Positions 19,578 through 30,425 of a stretch of 64,000 nucleotides of DNA are shown in pieces (positions within the stretch are counted from its first letter, which is position 1; each line of letters opens with the position of its first letter). The stretch spans positions 107,318,823-107,382,822 of the forward strand of contig NC_064822.1 in the NCBI RefSeq assembly GCF_024166365.1. Direction: 5' to 3'. The notes under the pieces were generated by a model, which saw nothing but the letters and a program-made list of their open reading frames with translations, ran no database searches and was not told the DNA's origin. The DNA is from Elephas maximus indicus. Lineage: Eukaryota; Chordata; Mammalia; Proboscidea; Elephantidae. Both the position numbers and the translations under genes were made by a program.

Positions 19578-19830
19578 GGGGCGGTGGTGGTTAGGTGGTA
19601 GAATTCTCACCTCCCGTGCAGGAGACTGAGGTTTGAATCCCAGCCAGTTCACCTCATGCACAGCCACCATTCCTCTGTCAGTGGAAGCTTGCATGTTGCT
19701 ATGATACTGAACAAGTTTCAGCAGAGCCTCTAGACTAAGACAGACTAGGAAGAAAGGCCTGTTGATCTACATCTCAAAATCAGCCAGTGACAACCTTATA
19801 AATCATAATGGCCTGATATAATTGTGTGAC
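19578..19830 (+). mobile_element. Composite SINE with a tRNA-Gly-like head
   Basis: The first ~72 bp (19580-19652) follow tRNA-Gly: TGGTGGTTAGGTGGTAGAAT, TCTCACCTCCCGTGCAGGAG, then GGTTTGAATCCC (B box). The body (gtcagtggaagcttgcatgt, tgctatgatactgaacaag) leads into 'gaagaaaggcctgttgatct', a block shared with the second AfroSINE form. The cloverleaf has decayed, so it is not a working tRNA gene. Confidence 0.75.
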
Positions 19831-20312
19831 TCGGCAGCTCACGAAAACAATGTCTGACATATATTGATTTTTCTTTCCAACTGCCTGACACACCTCTACC
19901 CATCTAGCTTTCTCTAACAACTTTCTCTCTCACACACTTTCTCTAACAACTGCCCCTTCTTCACTATTCACCTAGGTACATCCTGGCAGTCGTGTTTGTA
20001 CAACATGACACAGTCCCAGTCCCCATGGATAACTGGGCCACAGGTTGACCCAAGATGGACAATCGGTCCCTGCCTCATAAATTAGGAATTAACCCAGAGA
20101 GTGTCACACCTGAGTCTTTTCCTGTGTGGCTAGACTGAGTGTAGAGGCAACACCTGTTGGTAGCCACATGTTCCTGTGTGGGTGGGAAATGCAGAAAATT
20201 GCTTCTGCACAGAAGAACTGAAGTAGATGTACAGATGAAGCAAAGGCCCAGAGAGGAAGAGAGGGTGGAAACACAGAAAGGATCTTGTACATTTGCCTCT
20301 CTGGTTCCAGTG

Positions 20313-20412
20313 CTAACCAAAAGATTGGCAGTTCAAATCCACCAGCAGCTTCTTAGAAACCCTATGGGGCAGTTCTACTCTGTCTTATAGGGTCACTATG
20401 AGCTAGTTTTTT
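20313..20412 (+). mobile_element. AfroSINE, 5'-truncated, 11-bp TSD
   Basis: Starts inside the head (ctaaccaaaagattggcagt) and ends with the same unusual ATGAGCTAGTTTTTTTGG tail as the copy at 19082, so it belongs to the same subfamily. TSD TGGTTCCAGTG at 20302-20312 and 20413-20423. Confidence 0.92.
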
Positions 20413-21824
20413 TGGTTCCAGTGACAGACTGAAGCTAGCTGCACTGAGCCTGTAAGAAACCCCTGCTTCTTCAATTTAAAAAAGAAAAAAAAAATTTTTT
20501 TTTTTGCTTAAATTAGCTACACTAGGTTTCTATTACTTTGAACGAACAAAATCCTAAATCTTTTACCTATCTTATACAGTTATGCTAAAGATTAAAAATA
20601 AGGTATGTGCACATATACTGCACATGTATATCTTCATTGCCAATACCTTTTTTCACCAACATAAACTGTGACTATACACGTGGACCTCGCCAGATGGAAT
20701 ACACAGGAATCAAATTGACTACATTTGTGGAAACAGACAATAGAAAAGCTCGATATCAATGGTCAGAACAAGGCTGGGGGCTGATGAGGTGGACAGATCA
20801 TCAACTGCTTATATGTAAGTTCGAGTTGAAACCGAAAAAAATTAGAACAAGTCCAGGAGAGCCAAAGTACAACCTTGGGTATATCTCACCTGAATTTAGA
20901 GACCATTTCAAGAACAAATTTGATGTGTTGAACACTAATGACTGGAGACCAGAGGAGTTGTGGAATGACATCAAGCACATCATACATGAAGAAAGCAAAA
21001 GGTCATTAAAAAGACAGGAAAGAAAGAAAAGGCCAAAATGAATATCAGAAGAGACTCTGAAACTTGATCTTGACCATTGAGTAGCCAAAGCGAAATGATG
21101 AAGTAAAAGAGCTGAACAGAAGATTTCAAAGGGTAGCTTGAGAAGACAAAGTTAAGTATTATAACAACATGTGCAAAGAGCTGGAGATAGAAAACCAAAA
21201 CAGAAGAGCACTCTCAGCATTTCTCAAGTTGAAAGAACTGAAGAAAAAGTTCAAGCCTCAAGTTGCAATAGTGAAGGATTCTACAGAGAAGATATTAAAT
21301 GACGCTGGAAGCATCAAAAGAAGAAGGAAGGAATACACGGAGTCACTGTTCCAAAAAGAATTGGTTGATGTTCAACCCTTTCGGGAGGTGGCATATGATC
21401 AGGAACCGATGGTACTGAAAGAAGAAGTCCAAGCTGTGCTGAAGGCATTAGTGAACAACAAGGCTCCAAGAATTTACGGAATATCAGTTGAGATGCTTCA
21501 ATAAGCAGATGCAGCACTGGAAGTGCTCACTTGTCTATGCCAAGAAATTTGCAAGACAGCTACCTGGCCAACAGACTGGAGGAGATCCATTTTTATGCCT
21601 ATTCCCAAAAAAGTTCCAATCGAATGCAGAAATTATCGAACAATATCATTACTATCACATGCAAGTAAAATTTTGCTGAAGATCATTCAAAAATGGCTGC
21701 AGCACTATATCTACAGGGAACTGCCAGAAATTCAAGCTGGATTCAGAAGAGAAAGTGGAACCAGGGGTATCATTGTTGATGTCAGATGGATCCTGGTTGA
21801 AAGCAGAGAATATCAGAAAGATGT

Positions 21825-22287
21825 TGTGATGGTTAAGATTGTGTGTTGCCTTGGCTGGGCCCTGATTCTCAGTGTTTATATGTGAACACGATTGAATCTG
21901 CTGTGAGTAGCCAAGCAGTTGAAAAGGAATTTTCTTGGGGGTGTGCCTGTATCCAAATATAAGCAGATGTTCTGGCTTTTTTGCTCCCTCTGAATCCTGT
22001 GGCTGCCTCCTGTCTGTCTGAACTCCAGCTCTTGGAACTTGAGCTATCAGCTTATCTGCAGATCTTGGGATTCGTCCTGAGAGCAGGACCCCTGCTATCT
22101 GGCCTGCCCATCTTGGGTTCACCAGCTCCTGCAGCTATGTGAATCGAGAGAAGCCTCTATCCTGATCCAGAGACCTGGGACTTCCCAGCCTCTACAATTA
22201 AGTGAACAGTTTCCTTGATATAAATCTCTCTCTCTATATGTATACACTTTACTGGTTTTGCTTCTCTAGAGAACCCAGCCTAAGACA
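21825..22287 (+). repeat. 5' LTR of ERV-L provirus
   Basis: Runs from TGTGATGGTTAAGATTGTGT to CCTAAGACA. It contains 'gatataaatctctctctcta' near the 3' end, as in mammalian ERV-L (MLT2-like) LTRs. Confidence 0.92.
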
Positions 22288-22289
22288 TT

Positions 22290-22306
22290 TGGTACTGAGA
22301 GTTGTT
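22290..22306 (+). other. ERV-L primer binding site (tRNA-Leu-like)
   Basis: TGGTACTGAGAGTTGTT begins two bases after the 5' LTR and resembles the complement of the tRNA-Leu 3' end (TGGTACCAGGAGTGGGG), the usual ERV-L primer, with several mutations. Confidence 0.7.
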
Positions 22307-22307
22307 C

Positions 22308-24160
22308 TAGATTGGTTCTCAAGTCTGGTTAGTCTTAAAGATGTGGATGACTCTGCTTCCAGCAGTAAAGAGGGCACTGCTAATCCATGGCATGAGGTAG
22401 TGATACAATTACGCAAATATCACCACCAGTAGATCAGGTATTGGTGAAAGGAGAGGCTCTGGGTGAACACATGTGTGATATCTTTCTACAGTTACGTCAG
22501 AATGAGAAGTATAAGGAAGCTGTTTGGTTGGTCCTATCTTCACTGGAAAAACTGGTGAAAGAAAGAGATGTGCTCAGGGCTTCAGAGTCAAAGCTTAAGT
22601 GCCGCATAAATGACCTTCGTGCTTCCACTTGTGCTTTGAAAGAAAGCCTTATTTCTTGAAGTAACAAGGCTGAAATTCCCGAAAACCAAACCCAGAGCCT
22701 TATTGTTAGAGTGCCTGCATTACAATGCCAGCTCATCTGCCAACCTTGAGAGGTGTCTGAAGTTAAAATAAGGGTATTGATTGGGCAGAAATGGGATGCT
22801 GAAACTTGGTATGGGGACATATGGGCAGATAATCAGGAAGCTGGAGACACTGAGCCCCTAAATTCCATTGTATCACTCCTGCCAGCAGAACCATTTCCAT
22901 CTGAAGAGATTACTTCATGCTTGTCTGCTAAACCCCCCCTGCCCAGAAAAACCATTAGCCTCCCCATTCCCATTTAATGATATTAGCCATATCCCAGCTG
23001 CCTTTAAAGACCCTTTGCCTGAGTCATTGCCTGGGGCATTACCTGAGGCAGATGCTTTACAGGACAATGCTGAATGCTCTCAAAACAACTCCATACTGCC
23101 AATTCTGGCTTCTAGACCTATAAGGATGGCTTAGGACAGGGCAGTGTTTAGTTCTGTTGTGCATAGGGTTGCTGAGTTGGAAACAACTCAAGGGCACCTA
23201 ACAACAACAACAAGACCTATAACTAGACTTAAGTCCCAGTGAGCCCCAAAAGGTGAAGTACATAGTATTACCTGGGAGGAGGTATGCTACACTCTAAAAC
23301 AACTGCTTGACTTTTCTAATATGTACAAAGAGAACCTGGGAAATATGTGTGGGAATGGCTATTAAGGGTATGGGATAATGGTGCAACGAACATAAAGATG
23401 GACCAGTCTGAGTTTATTGATATGGGTCCACTAAGCACAGATTCTTCATTCAGTGTTTCAGCTGAAGAAGTTAGGAAAGGATTCTAATAGTTTATTTGGT
23501 TGAGTTGCTGAAGCATGGATTACGAAGTGGCCTACAGTAAATTAAGTTGAAGTGCCAGACCTGCTTTGGTGTACCGTAGAAGAAGGTATTCAAAGGTTTA
23601 GGGAAATTGGCATGCTAGAGTGAATTTATCAAGTTAAACCCACAGACCCACCCAAGGAGCACCCAGAGGACACACCTTTTACCACAAGTGTGAGGAACAA
23701 ATTTGTGAAGGGAGTTCCAGCATCCTTAAAGACTGCTGTGATTGCTATTTTATGTAAATCAGATTCAACAGTGGGAACTGCCCTAGCTGAATTAAGACAC
23801 CTAACTACAATGGGGCTGATTGGACCCTGTGGTAGTAGGGGCCAAGTGGCTACACTCAATTGACAAAGACAAGGTGTGTATGGTTACAGTAATGGCAGTG
23901 GAGTCAAAGCAGTAATCAGAATAGTCTGACTCCTATGGACTTACGGCATTGTCGACTTAGTCATGGTGTCCCTAGGAGTGAAATAGGTGGGAAATCTACT
24001 AAATATTTACTTGATCTGTACAAATGGACGCATTCTAGGTCAGGTGAACAGCAGTCTAACTCGAATCACCAGAATAGACCGTCATGGTCCCTCAATAAAT
24101 TCCCAGATTTGAGTAAGTTTAAAGACCCACAACCCCTTGAATGAAGGGAAGGCTGGGTTC
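22308..24160 (+). pseudogene. ERV-L gag remnant
   Basis: Broken across several frames. The best-preserved piece (22441-22659) is a Leu/Glu/Lys-rich coiled-coil-like stretch (LRQNEKYKEAVWLVLSSLEK, LVKERDVLRASESKLKCRIN), as in ERV-L gag N-termini. The stretch 22660-24160 gives only short pieces, and an RTE tail is inserted at 23123-23212. Confidence 0.7.
23123..23212 (+). mobile_element. RTE 3'-tail fragment inserted in ERV-L gag
   Basis: About 90 bp matching the RTE 3' end (ggacagggcagtgtttagtt, ctgttgtgcatagggttgct, caactcaagggcacctaaca) with a CAA-rich end. The TSD AGACCTATA is at 23114-23122 and 23213-23221. Confidence 0.88.
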
Positions 24161-24162
24161 CC

Positions 24163-24426
24163 TTGAAGAAGGACTCCAATACGCTGCCAAAAATATTTAC
24201 CGTTAACCTTTTTCCCAGCCTTCCCCAAAGGGATCTATGGCCTTTTACGAGAGTGACTGTTCATCGTGGAAAAGAAAATAATCAGACATTTTGGGGATTA
24301 CTGGATACTGGCTCTGAACTGACACTAATTCCAGGAGACCCAAAACATCACTGTGGCCCACCAGTCAGAGTTATTAATGGAGTTTTTGCTCATGTCCATC
24401 TCATAGTAGGTCCAGTGTGTCCCTGA
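24163..24426 (+). pseudogene. ERV-L protease remnant
   Basis: An 87-codon frame containing the aspartic protease active-site motif LLDTGSE followed by LIPGD. It ends at a stop before the protease C-terminus. Confidence 0.75.
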
Positions 24427-24539
24427 ATGCATCCTGTAGTGATTTCCCCAGCTCCAGAATGCATCATTGGAATAGGTATACTCAACAACTGGCAGAACCC
24501 CCATATTGAATCTCTGACAAATACAGTAAGGGCTATTAT

Positions 24540-25400
24540 GATGGGAAAAGCCAAATGGAAGCCATTAAATTGCCCCTACCTAGGAAAATAGTAAACGAAA
24601 AACAATACCACATTCCTAGAGGGATTGCAGAAATTACTGTCACCATCAAGGACTTGAAGGATGCAGGAGTGGTGATTCCCATCACATTCCCACTCAACTC
24701 GCTTATTTGGTCTGTGCAAAAAGCAGATGGATCTTGGACAATGACAGTAGATTATTGAAAATTTAACCAGGTGGTGACTCCAATTTTAGCTCCTGTTTCA
24801 GATGTAGTTTCACTGCTTGAGCAAATTAATATGTTGCCTGGTACCTGGTATGCAGCTATTGATCTGGCTAATGCCTTTTTTTCCATACTGTTTCAAAGGA
24901 CCATCAGAAGCAGTTTGCCTTCAGCTGGCAAGGCCAGCAATACACTTTCACTTGCCTATCTCAGAGCTATATCAACTTTCCAGCCCTATGTCATTATTTA
25001 GTCCGAAGGGATCTTGATCACTTTCCCTTCCAGAAGACGTCACAGTGGTCCATTACATTGATGACCTTATGCTGATTGGACCTAGTAAGGAAGAAGTGTC
25101 AATGACTCTGGAATTATTGGTAAAACATTTGTGTGCTAGAGGGTGGGAAATTAATCCCACAAAAATTCAGGCATCTTCCATCTCAGTGAAATTTATAGGG
25201 GTCCAGTGGTGTGAGGCATGTCAAGATATTCCTTCTGAAGTGAAGGATATGTTATTGCATCTAGGTGCTCCTACAACTAAAAAGGAGGCACAACATCTAG
25301 TTCTAGTGGGCCTCTTTGGATTTTAGAGGTAACATGTTCCTCATTTGAGTGTGCTACTCTGGCCTATTTATCAAGTGACTTGAAAAGCTGCTAGTTTTGA
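24540..25400 (+). pseudogene. ERV-L reverse transcriptase remnant
   Basis: Split into frames 24555-24758, 24771-25001 and 25045-25326. Recognisable parts are the LKDAGV segment, [29 protein letters not shown] (first catalytic Asp region) and the YIDD box (25054-25065). Broken by stops and frameshifts, including a garbled stretch near 24900-25040. Confidence 0.85.
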
Positions 25401-26300
25401 GTGGGTCCCAGAACAAGAGAAGGCTCTACAACAGGTTCAGGCGGCTGTGCAAGCCACTCTTCCACTTGGGTCTAATGATCCAGCTGATCCAATGGTGCTT
25501 GACGTGTCAGTGGCAGAAAGAGATGCTGTTTGGAGTCTTTGGCAGGCCCCTATTGGTGAATCACAGAGCAGACCCTTAGGATTTTGGAGCAAAGCCCTGC
25601 CATTCTCTGCAGATAATCACTCTCCTTTTGAGAAACAGCTTTTGGCTTGTTACTGGACCTTAGTAGAGACTGAACGCTTAACCATGGGACACCAAGTCAC
25701 CATGTGGCCTGAACTGCCCATCATGAACTTGATGTTGTCTAACCCACAGAGTCATAAAAATGCCCATGGTCTCCACTCCTGTCACATTGCCTTCCATCTC
25801 CCAGTCTGTAACTATGGCCTCATGGGGAGTTCTTTATGATCAATTAGTTGATTGAAGAATAGAAAACCTGTGCCTGGTTTACAGATGGTTCTGTGCGATA
25901 TGCAGGCACCACTTGAAAGAGGACAGTGGCTGCACTACACCATTTTCTGGGACCTCCCTGAAGGACAGTCATGAAGGGAAATGCTCTCAATGGACAGAAC
26001 TCTGAGCAGTGAACCTGGTTGTTCACTTTACTTGGAAGGAGAAATGGTCTGATGTGTGATTGTATACTGATTCGTGGGCTGTAGCCAATGGTTTGGCTGG
26101 ATGGTCACGGACATGGAAGGAACATGATCGGAAAATTGGAGACAAGGATTTATGGGGAAGGGGTATGTGGATAGACATCTCTGAATGGGACAAAGAAATG
26201 AATATATTTGTGTCTCATGTGAATGCTCACCAAAGAGTGACCTCTGCAGAGGATGATTTTAACAATCAAGTGGATAGAATGACACGTTCTGTGGAAACCA
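25400..26300 (+). pseudogene. ERV-L connection and RNase H remnant
   Basis: A Trp-rich, RNase H-like region. It includes FEKQLLACYWTLVETE (25447-25839 frame), a WFTDGS-like motif near 25876-25893, YTDSWAVANGL (26063 onward) and FVSHVNAHQR (26210-26235). Frames change repeatedly. Confidence 0.8.
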
Positions 26301-26870
26301 GTCATCATCTTTCCCTAGGTACTCCCGTCATTGCTCAATGGGCTCATGAACAAAGTGGCCATGGTGGCAGGGATAGAGGTTATGCATGGGCTCGGCAACA
26401 TGGACTTCCACTTACCAAGGCTGACTTGGCCATAGCCACTGCTGAGTGCCTTATCCACTGTCATGGTATCCCACACAACATTGCCTCAGATCAAGGGACT
26501 TACTTCACAGCAAATGAAGTATGGCGGGGGGCCTATGCGCATAGAGTTCACTGGTCTTATCATGTTCCTTATCGTCCTGAAGCTGCTGGCTTGATAGAAC
26601 AATGAAATGGTCTTCTAAAGACACACAGCACCATCTAGGTGGTAATATCTTGCAGGGCTGGGGCAGTGCTCTCCAGGAGAATGCATATGCTCTAAACCAG
26701 CATCCAATATATGGTACTGTTTCTCCCATAGCCAGGATTCGTGGGCCCAGGAATCAAGGGGTGGAACTGGGAGTGGCACCACTCACTATTACCCCTAGTG
26801 ACCCACTCACAAGATTTTTCTTCCTGTCCCCACGACCTTATGATCCACAGGTCTAGAGGTCTTAGTTTCA
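26300..26870 (+). pseudogene. ERV-L integrase remnant with likely core deletion
   Basis: Carries the His pair of the zinc-binding end (HEQSGHGG), then passes directly from ATAECL to HGIPHNIASDQGTYFT, the segment around the second catalytic Asp. The stretch expected between them, with the first catalytic Asp, is absent, so an in-frame deletion near 26450-26470 is inferred. Confidence 0.7.
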
Positions 26871-26879
26871 AAGGGAGGA

Positions 26880-27326
26880 ATGCTCCCACCTGGAGACACG
26901 TCACTGATTCCATCGAACTGGACACTAAGCATGCCACCTGGTCAGTTTGGGCTCCTTATGCCACTGGCAAAGAAGGGAGTTACCATGCTGGCTGCTGTGA
27001 TTGATCCTGATTACCAAGAGGAAATTGGACTAATATTACATAATGGTGGTAAAGAAGAGTATGTCTGGAATGCAGAAGATCCCTTAGGGTGTCTCTTAGT
27101 ACTACCATGCCCTGTAATTAAAGTCAATGGAAAACTACAGCAACCCAATTATGACATGAATACTAATGACCCAGACCCTTCAGAAATGAAGGTTTGGGTC
27201 ACTGCAACAGGCAAAGGACCACAATCAGCTCAGGTGCTTGCTGAGGGCAAAGGGAATATGGAATGGGTGGTGGAAGAAGATAGTTCTAAATACCAGTTAT
27301 GGCCACATGACAAGTTGAAGAAATGA
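26880..27326 (+). pseudogene. ERV-L dUTPase domain remnant
   Basis: A 148-codon open frame after integrase with dUTPase-like order: PPGQFGLLMPLA, GVTMLAAVIDPDYQEEIGLI and a C-terminal tail. A dUTPase downstream of integrase is a hallmark of ERV-L. It is the least damaged coding stretch of the provirus. Confidence 0.8.
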
Positions 27327-27536
27327 GGACTGTAATTGTTGAGTATTTCTGCTTTGTATGCATGCATCAAATATTTTTATTTTCTTCACTTATAAAATAT
27401 AAGATGTAAACGGGGCTAGTGCATTTTTGGTTGTATGCGTGTTACTTGTATCATGTTAGGCACAAGTATGACTATAATTGTCTTTATTCAGAGATCCTGT
27501 ACGGTTTAAGGAGATGTGTATATGTGCCAAGTTGAC

Positions 27537-27546
27537 AAGGGGTGGA
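27537..27546 (+). other. ERV-L polypurine tract
   Basis: AAGGGGTGGA just before the 3' LTR, at the expected place for plus-strand priming. Confidence 0.65.
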
Positions 27547-27547
27547 C

Positions 27548-28029
27548 TGTGATGGTTAAGATTGTGTGTCAACTTGGGTAGGCCGTGATTCTCAGTGTTT
27601 GTATGTGATCTCTTCCATGACTGAATCTGCTGTGAGTCATCAATCAGTTGAAAGGGAGTTTCCTTGGGGATATGGCCTGCATCCAAACATAAGGAGATGC
27701 TCTGGCTTTTTTGCTCACTCTGGATCCAGCAGCTGCCTCCTGTCCATCTGACTTCTGGGTCTTGGGACTTGAGCTATTAGCTTACTTGCAGATAATGGAA
27801 TTCGCTGACCTTCACAGCCTGAGAGTGGGAGCCCTGCTGTCCAACCTACCCATGATGGATTCGCCAACCCCTGCAGCTATGTGAATTGAGAGAAGCCTCT
27901 ATCCCAATCCACAGACTTGGGACGTTCCAGCCTCTACAATTGAGTCAGTCATTTCTTTGATATAAATCTCTCTATATATATTCATATGCTTCACCGGTTT
28001 TGCTTCTCTAGAGGACCCAGCCTAAGACA
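27548..28029 (+). repeat. 3' LTR of ERV-L provirus
   Basis: Runs from TGTGATGGTTAAGATTGTGT to CCTAAGACA. Homologous to 21825-22287 with many substitutions and small indels. Confidence 0.92.
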
Positions 28030-29269
28030 GATGTTTAATGGTGTTTTATTGGCTATGCGAAGGGGTTGGACTGTGTGGATCATAACATTGCAAAGAATGA
28101 GAATTCCAGAACACTTAATTGTGCTCATGAGGAACTTGTACATAGATCAAGAAGCAGTTATTCAAATAAAACAAGGGGATACTGAGTGGTTTAAAGTCAG
28201 GAAAGGTGTGCATCAAAGTTGTATCCTTTCACCATACCTACTCAATCTGTGTGCTGCACAAAAAATTCAAGAAACTGGACTTTATGAAGAACGGGACATC
28301 AAGATTGGAAAAAGACTCATTAGCAACCTGTGTTACGCTGATGACACAACCTTACTTGCTGAAAGTGAAGAGGACTTGAAGCACTTACTGATGAAGATCA
28401 GAGGCCACAGCCTTCAGTATGGATTATACTTCAACATAAAGAAAACAGAAATCCTCACAGCTGGACCAATAAGCAACATTATGAGAAACAGAGAAAAGAT
28501 TGAAGTTGTCAAGGATTTCATTTTACTTGGATCCACAATCAACACCCATGGAAACAGTAGTCAAGAAATCAAAAGACACATTGCACTGGGCAAATCTGCT
28601 GCAAAAGACCTCCTTAAGGTGTTGAAGAGCAAAATGTTACCTTGAAGACTAAGGTGCGCCTGATCCAAGCCATGGTGTTTTCAATCGCCTCATATGCATT
28701 TGAAAGCTGGACAATGAATAAGGAAAACCAAAGAAGAATTGATGCCTTCGAATTGTAGTGTTGGCAAAGAGTATTGAATATACCATAGACTGCTAAAAGA
28801 ATGAACAAATTTGCCTTGGAAGAAGTACAACCAGAATGCTCCTTAGGAGGATGGCAAGACTATGTCTCACATACTTTGGACATGTTATCACGGGGGATCA
28901 GTCTCTGGAGAAGGACATCATGCTTGGTAAAGCAGAGGGTCAGCAAAGGAGAGGAAGACCCGCAAAGAGATGGACTGACACAGTGGCTGCAACAATGGGC
29001 TCAAGCATAGCAATGATTGTGAGGACGGCGCAGGACCAGGCAGTGTTTCATTCTGTTGTACGTGGCGTTGCTATGAGTGGGATCGACTCAACAGCACCTA
29101 ACAAGAACAACAACAAACATGTATAGTAGGTGCTCAATAAATAATAACAATAATACTCAACGGATGAAGGAGGTGAAGACCAAGAAAGGGCTCCCAGAAC
29201 TCTCTGTAGCTACAATAGTTTTAGAAATAGGGCATAGTGCTTACTTAGCACTGTATCATCCCACGAGTG

Positions 29270-30425
29270 TTGTTTTTATCATTATTGAAAAAGTAAAGTA
29301 TCATATGTTGGCAATTTTGAAAAAAGGGGAAAAATTACATATAATCACATATAATCTAATCCCATCAAATTGAAGTATGTTCATTGCATACACACTTTAC
29401 ATATTTATACTCCTGGTGCCCTTTCCATTTTGTGTCTGGTATTTTTTCACTTAACATATCATAAACATTTTAATATTTCTACATAGGTTTTATAACTATT
29501 TTCATGACTTTATAAGGTTTAATACTGTGTATTATAAAATTTATTAATCATTTCTCTATATAGATGTTCTTCCTGTTTTTTTTTTCTATCATAAATCATG
29601 CTGCAATATATGTCTTTGTGGATTAAAAAAAAAAAAACCTGTTGCCTTTGAGTTGATTCTGACTCATGGTGATCGCATGTGTCATAGAGTAGAACTGTCT
29701 GTATAAGGTTTTCTTGGCTGTAATCTTTACAGAAGCAGATTGCCAGGCTTTTCTTCCATGGCACTGCTGGGTGGGTTTGAACCACCAACCTTCAGGTTAG
29801 TAGACAGGCACAAATCATTTGCACTGCCCATGCTTTCTGATTTTTTCTATCATAGATCTTGTTGCAACATATGTCTTTGTGCGTAAGACTATCTTAAATT
29901 AGCCTTTATTGATTGTTTTAATTACAAAAGTAATATGCAGTCATCTTTGACAATATTGATGATACAGGTAATCAAGAAAATCTCAGTAATTTTACTACCC
30001 AACAATAACTTTTGTAACTATTTTGCTATACATCATTCCAGCTCTTTTTATGCATAATTTTTAGAAGTATTAGATTATATTTTACATGGTTTATTTTTAC
30101 AAATATTAGATTTTCTGTACTTTTTTTATAAGCTGCTTTTCCCCACCTTAACTGTATACTGTAAACATCTTTCCATTTTATTACATACTTTCCCACAACC
30201 CTTTGTATAGATACACTTACATAAACAAATCCTCTGTTTTTGAACATGAATGTGCTTCTGGTATTTTACTAATACACTAATTTACTAATACAGATGAAAC
30301 TGTGACATTTTTCAAGTCACATCTTCCTGTACATGTCTGATCACAGTATTTCCTTAAGGTGAATTCCTACAACTGGAATTGCAGGGTCAAGAGATGTATG
30401 GATACTCTTGGAATACTTTCTACGG
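29270..30425 (-). mobile_element. L1 3' fragments, minus strand
   Basis: AT-rich blocks (29420-29625 and 29880-30420) like reverse L1 3' sequence (cacttaacatatcataaaca; ggaattgcagggtcaagaga), with an AfroSINE between them. Confidence 0.5.
29626..29830 (-). mobile_element. AfroSINE, minus strand
   Basis: Reads in reverse: poly-A/T junction, then 'gagttgattctgactcatgg', 'gtaatctttacagaagcaga', 'gggtttgaaccaccaacctt'. Flanked by unusually long direct repeats (about 29572-29623 and 29836-29881). Confidence 0.88.

Larger units (their letters stand above)
21825..28029 (+). mobile_element. ERV-L (class III) endogenous provirus, defective
   Basis: 6.2 kb element: 5' LTR 21825-22287, primer site, gag remains, pol remains, dUTPase, purine tract, 3' LTR 27548-28029. 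The 5-bp duplication GATGT (21820-21824 and 28030-28034) lies in RTE sequence, which reads through when the element is removed. The Leu-type primer site, 5-bp TSD, dUTPase after integrase and lack of env all fit ERV-L. Many stops and frameshifts break every gene. The two LTRs differ by eye at roughly one position in six, so the insertion is old. Confidence 0.93.
20631..29116 (+). mobile_element. RTE-clade LINE, 5'-truncated, split by an ERV-L provirus
   Basis: Part one (20631-21824) encodes the end of an AP-endonuclease (TWTSPDG-like and NQIDY-like phrases, SDHQLL-like region) and the start of reverse transcriptase (PIPKK, NYRTISLLSHASKILLKI, QAGFRRESGTR). Part two (28030-29116) continues RT (GVHQSCILSPYLLNL, YADDTT with YADD at 28334-28345) and the C-terminal region, ending in AACAAGAACAACAACA. 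Stops and frameshifts mark it dead. The TSD ACATGTATA is at 20622-20630 and 29117-29125. Without the provirus the copy is about 2.3 kb, shorter than a full RTE (about 3.2 kb). Its 3' end resembles the AfroSINE tail. Confidence 0.92.

Noticed and set aside
19580-19652. tRNA-Gly gene
   Set aside because: Head resembles tRNA-Gly but the stems no longer pair fully and the sequence continues into a SINE body without a terminator.
27986-28645. 219-codon frame as a host reverse-transcriptase gene
   Set aside because: It begins in the ERV-L 3' LTR and continues into RTE sequence; it is the second half of a split dead LINE.
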